Positions 60,930 to 64,000 of a DNA stretch of 64,000 nt are shown here, in pieces; position 1 is the first letter of the stretch; each line of letters starts with the position of its first letter. The stretch is from Microbacterium sp. oral taxon 186 str. F0373 (GTDB lineage: Bacteria > Actinomycetota > Actinomycetes > Actinomycetales > Microbacteriaceae). The notes under the pieces were generated by a model. It made no database searches. It had not been told where the DNA came from and was given only the letters and a program-made list of their open reading frames with translations. Made by a program: the position numbers and the translations under genes. Where the stretch lies: contig NZ_KE150458.1 in the NCBI RefSeq assembly GCF_000411455.1, positions 508,876 through 572,875 of the forward strand. Direction: 5' to 3'.

Positions 60930-61343
60930 ATGCCCACCGAAGAGACTCTCGTCCTCGTCAAGCCCGATGGCGTGGCGCGCGGCCTGACCGGAGCGATCCT
61001 GGCGCGCATCGAGGCCAAGGGTTACGCCCTGGTCGACATCAAACTCGTCGAGCCCGACCGCGACGTGCTCGAGCAGCATTACGCGGAGCACGCGGGCAAG
61101 CCCTTCTACGAGCCGCTTCTCGAGTTCATGCTCTCGGGGCCGTCGGTCGCGATCCGTCTCGCGGGAAACCGCGTCATCGAGGGTTTCCGCTCCCTGGCCG
61201 GCACGACCGATCCCACGACCGCAGCACCGGGCACGATCCGGGGCGACTTCGGGCGCGACTGGGGCCTGAAGGTCCAGCAGAACCTCGTGCACGGCAGCGA
61301 CAGCCCCGAGTCGGCCGCGCGCGAACTGGCGATCTGGTTCTGA
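60930..61343 (+). CDS. ndk: nucleoside diphosphate kinase
   Basis: A 137-residue kinase balancing nucleoside triphosphates. LVLVKPDGVARGL begins it; the active-site His is in QNLVHGSDSPESA near residue 118. The ribosome-binding site is GGAGAATGAA. It ends the T-box operon and is followed by a terminator. Confidence 0.97.
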   Translation: MPTEETLVLVKPDGVARGLTGAILARIEAKGYALVDIKLVEPDRDVLEQHYAEHAGKPFYEPLLEFMLSGPSVAIRLAGNRVIEGFRSLAGTTDPTTAAPGTIRGDFGRDWGLKVQQNLVHGSDSPESAARELAIWF

Positions 61344-61362
61344 TCGCCCGCCTGCACGCTCC

Positions 61363-61395
61363 GATGCCCTTCCGCCTCTGAGGCGGGAGGGCATC
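61363..61395 (+). terminator. terminator after ndk
   Basis: GATGCCCTTCCGCCT and AGGCGGGAGGGCATC form a 15-bp stem with one mismatch and a 3-base loop, between the convergent ndk and VKOR genes. Confidence 0.9.
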
Positions 61396-61441
61396 GCGCA
61401 TCTGGGCTTCGGGCGCCTCTGAGTGCGAGCGCCTCCGAGGT

Positions 61442-62056
61442 TCAGAAGATGACGTCGAGCAGCTGCGGGATGGCGTCGAGCCGCAGCTGCGCGAGCAGGA
61501 GCACCACCGCGTACGACACGAACGCCATGAGCGGGACCCACGCGACCAGAGAGTCACCGGCGGCACGCACACGCGGGTGGGAAGAGATCACGCCCGAGCG
61601 CAGCAGCTGGACCGCCACGGCGTAGAACGTCGGGATCGTGACGAGCCACGTGACCATGCACCAGGGGCACAGCGTTCCGAGGAAGAAGATGCTCTGGGTG
61701 ATCAGCCAGATCACGAATCCGAAGGCGAACGTGACGCCCGCGAAGAACGTGAGCCAGAACCAGCGGGCGAAACGGGCGCCGGCGAGAACAGCCATCCCCA
61801 CCACGATCGGCGCCATCCAGCCGGTGAGCCCCAGGATGGGGTTGGGGAAGCCGAAGACGCTGCCCTGAGCGGAGTCGAGGTTCGCACTGCACTGCACGAC
61901 GACACTGAAGTCGCACGACGCCGGTGCGGTCGATCCGGTGGCCTTGTCGAACTTCTCCAACGTCAGGGCGAACGCCGCGATCCACCCGATGACTCCCGCG
62001 ATCACCAGCCAGATGGCGAGGATCTTCGGGCGGGTGTCGATGGTCTGCGCGGACAT
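61442..62056 (-). CDS. vitamin K epoxide reductase (VKOR) family protein
   Basis: A 204-residue membrane protein with five helices. The loop pair is CDFSVVVQC and the active-site CxxC is LGTLCPWCMVTW. VKOR proteins reoxidise DsbA-like proteins by passing electrons to quinones, driving disulfide formation outside the cell. I start at ATG 62056, 7 bases after the minus-strand GATAAT (62069-62064), a leaderless layout; an earlier in-frame ATG would lie upstream of that box. Confidence 0.92.
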   Translation of the reverse strand: MSAQTIDTRPKILAIWLVIAGVIGWIAAFALTLEKFDKATGSTAPASCDFSVVVQCSANLDSAQGSVFGFPNPILGLTGWMAPIVVGMAVLAGARFARWFWLTFFAGVTFAFGFVIWLITQSIFFLGTLCPWCMVTWLVTIPTFYAVAVQLLRSGVISSHPRVRAAGDSLVAWVPLMAFVSYAVVLLLAQLRLDAIPQLLDVIF

Positions 62057-62362
62057 GCTGGCGATTATCGCATCCACACGGACGGTCGCTGCTGGGAGAC
62101 CGAATGAGCGTCAGAGCACGGTCCGAGCGTCGCTCTGCTCAATCTTCCTCGGATGATGCGATAATGGTGGCCGATGCATCGCGGCCGCGCCGCACCACGC
62201 ATCACCGAAGACTTCGGGCGATGAACGCCCTTGGCAGCACGAGTCCCGCCGACGAGCGGGTGAGGCTGCAGACCGAGTGAGTATGCGGTTCCCCACTATC
62301 GGGTGACGCCGCCAGAGTTCACCCGACGGCACGCGGAGCCGGCGGCGAGGAGTAAGCCAGAG
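62057..62362 (+). promoter_or_regulatory. promoter and long 5' leader of the RNase E/G gene
   Basis: A GATAAT -10 box (62160-62165) predicts a start near 62172 and a leader of about 190 bases. Within it lies a short frame of 19 codons and a stop (62221-62280, MNALGSTSPADERVRLQTE), followed by GC-rich inverted segments. Long rne leaders in other bacteria let RNase E regulate its own mRNA. The true ribosome-binding site GAGGAG is at 62347-62352. Confidence 0.5.
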
Positions 62363-64000
62363 ATGGCCGATGAGAACAACGATCAGTCCACAATCCCTGC
62401 CGACGAGGTCCTGACCCCGTCGCTTCCCTCCGTCGAGGAGGCTGGTGCGCCCACGGACGTCGACACGATCGACGCGGACGCCGGCACGCGCGACGCCTCT
62501 GCAGAGGACGCGCCCGTCATTGACGGCGCGCCGGTCGCGGAGGAGCACAGCGGCGAGGCGGAGGCCGCGGATGCTGAGGGCACCGAGGCCGACGGCACCG
62601 CGTCCGACACCACGGCGCCCGACGCCGCCGAGCCCGACGCCACCGAGGCCGAAGCGACGGAACCCGAAGCGACGGAGCCCGTCACGGCCGTGAGTCTCGG
62701 GCTCCTGCCCGCCGAGTTCGTCTCCGCCGTCTCCACGCAGCTGGTCTTCTACGCGCCGCAGATCGTGCCGCTTCCCGCACGTCCCGGCATCCGTGTCGAT
62801 CAGCGAGACGATCGGGACGAGGGGCCCTCCGAGTCGGGCACGAGCGCGCGTCGGCGCAACCGCCGCCGGGGCGCCGGCTCGTCGGCCGCCGAGGATGACG
62901 CGCCGCGTGAGCAGAGCCAGCCCCGTCGGCGCGCCGTGGAGCTGATCACCGAGCCGCAGCGGATCAAGGGATCGACGCGTCTCGAGGCCAAGAAGCAGCG
63001 TCGCCGCGACGGCCGCGAAGCCGGACGCCGGCGCACCGTCGTCACCGAGGCGGAGTTCCTCGCCCGGCGCGAGGCCGTCGACCGCGACATGATCGTGCGC
63101 TCGAAGAACGGGCGTATCCAGATCGCCGTTCTCGAAGACAACGTGCTGGTCGAGCACTACGTCGCGCGCAGCCAGGAGTCCTCACTCATCGGCAACGTGT
63201 ACCTCGGCCGCGTGCAGAACGTGCTGCCGAGCATGGAGGCCGCCTTCGTCGACATCGGTCGCGGACGCAACGCCGTCCTCTACTCGGGAGAGGTCGACTG
63301 GGATGCCGTGGAGACGGGCAACCAGCCGCGTCGCATCGAGCTGGCACTCAAGAGCGGCGACCGCGTCCTCGTCCAGGTCACCAAGGACCCGGTCGGACAC
63401 AAGGGTGCACGTCTGACGAGCCAGATCTCGCTTCCGGGCCGCTACCTCGTGTACGTGCCGGGCGGTGCGATGAACGGCATCTCCCGCAAGCTCCCCGACA
63501 CGGAGCGCGCCCGCCTCAAGCGCATCCTCAAGGAGGTGCTGCCGGAGTCCAGCGGTGTCATCGTGCGAACGGCTGCGGAGGGCGCGACGGAGGACCAGCT
63601 CACGCGCGATGTGCAGCGGCTCACCGCGCAGTGGGAGCACATCTCGTCTCAGGTCGAGAAGATCGGCGCTCCTGCGCTCCTGCACTCCGAGCCCGACCTG
63701 CTCGTGAAGATCGTCCGCGACGTCTTCAACGAGGACTTCTCCAAGATGCTCATCCAGGGCGAGGACGCCTACCAGACGATCACCGCCTATCTCGCCGGCG
63801 TCGCCCCGGACCTCCTCGAGCGCGTGGAGAAGTACGAGGACGACCAGGACCCGTTCGACCGGTTCCGCGTGACGGAGCAGATCGAGAAGGCGCTGGACCG
63901 CAAGGTCTGGCTGCCGTCCGGCGGCTCGCTGGTGATCGACCGCACCGAGGCCATGACGGTGGTCGACGTCAACACCGGCAAGTTCGTCGGCTCCGGCGGC
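62363..64000 (+). CDS. rne: ribonuclease E/G (cut by window end)
   Basis: The first 546 residues, no stop in the window. Residues 1-205 are a disordered acidic then basic region (TEAEATEPEATEPV, RRRNRRRGAG). Ribonuclease domain: S1 fold from about residue 275 (LIGNVYLGRVQNVLPSMEAAFVDIG), then the catalytic DNase I-like part ending TVVDVNTGKFVGSGG with a catalytic Asp. As in other actinobacteria, the long disordered arm precedes the catalytic core. It cleaves single-stranded mRNA and rRNA precursors. Confidence 0.95.
   Translation, partial: MADENNDQSTIPADEVLTPSLPSVEEAGAPTDVDTIDADAGTRDASAEDAPVIDGAPVAEEHSGEAEAADAEGTEADGTASDTTAPDAAEPDATEAEATEPEATEPVTAVSLGLLPAEFVSAVSTQLVFYAPQIVPLPARPGIRVDQRDDRDEGPSESGTSARRRNRRRGAGSSAAEDDAPREQSQPRRRAVELITEPQRIKGSTRLEAKKQRRRDGREAGRRRTVVTEAEFLARREAVDRDMIVRSKNGRIQIAVLEDNVLVEHYVARSQESSLIGNVYLGRVQNVLPSMEAAFVDIGRGRNAVLYSGEVDWDAVETGNQPRRIELALKSGDRVLVQVTKDPVGHKGARLTSQISLPGRYLVYVPGGAMNGISRKLPDTERARLKRILKEVLPESSGVIVRTAAEGATEDQLTRDVQRLTAQWEHISSQVEKIGAPALLHSEPDLLVKIVRDVFNEDFSKMLIQGEDAYQTITAYLAGVAPDLLERVEKYEDDQDPFDRFRVTEQIEKALDRKVWLPSGGSLVIDRTEAMTVVDVNTGKFVGSGG

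Overview
The window is 64 kb of very GC-rich chromosome. Gene order (tig-clpP1-clpP2-clpX, valS, T-box-ileS-folC-DUF4233-ndk-RNase E/G) and the protein families suggest an actinobacterium of the Microbacteriaceae, probably Microbacterium; the genus is an inference. Genes are tightly packed with many 1-8 base stop/start overlaps. At least a dozen start codons lie only 6-7 bases after a TANNNT -10 hexamer with no ribosome-binding site, which points to widespread leaderless transcription.

Bases 1-10.7 kb are an accessory region. A multicopper oxidase / SHOCT / DUF302 operon (621-2816) has a G/C-tract palindrome of the CsoR/CstR operator type in its promoter spacer. Next come decayed CtaG and DUF2243-like remnants (3000-3894). 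A complete IS481-family element (4080-5148, 6-bp target duplication) abuts a sulfur-handling operon read leftward from 10291: two small tandem cysteine proteins, a persulfide dioxygenase-rhodanese fusion, a TauE/SafE exporter split by an IS110-family element, a rhodanese lipoprotein, a thioredoxin and a DUF2892 protein. Its divergent regulator (10390-10674) has the two cysteines of the CsoR family but lacks the copper-binding histidine, so it looks like a CstR-type persulfide sensor. Two operator palindromes lie between regulator and operon.

Bases 10.8-38.3 kb are mostly core and metabolic genes: tRNA-His, oligoribonuclease, tRNA-Arg, a folate-independent methionine synthase pair (mesD-mesX) with a divergent LysR regulator, a YczE membrane protein with its MocR regulator, ssb, ettA, two thioesterases, a truncated globin, an MscS channel, pepN, a SulP transporter with ArsR regulator, rpiB, nei, a PaiB-like protein and an amidohydrolase. 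One ABC transporter/two-component operon (26.0-29.7 kb) looks damaged: the kinase is frameshifted at an 8-base homopolymer and the permease has an in-frame stop before its last helix.

Bases 38.3-64 kb hold dps, a gamma-carbonic-anhydrase-like protein, a uridine-kinase-like gene fused out of register to another gene fragment beside tRNA-Gly, tRNA-Pro, tig, clpP1P2X, dcp, a regulator/MFS pair, valS, a DUF559 endonuclease-like gene flanked by two 68-bp hairpin-forming direct repeats, a GNAT/pentapeptide pair, a T-box-controlled ileS operon, a VKOR protein and the start of an RNase E/G gene with a long leader. The least explained structures are the DUF559-repeat unit, the tandem cysteine proteins at the head of the CstR-type operon, and the large hairpin at 10771-10828.
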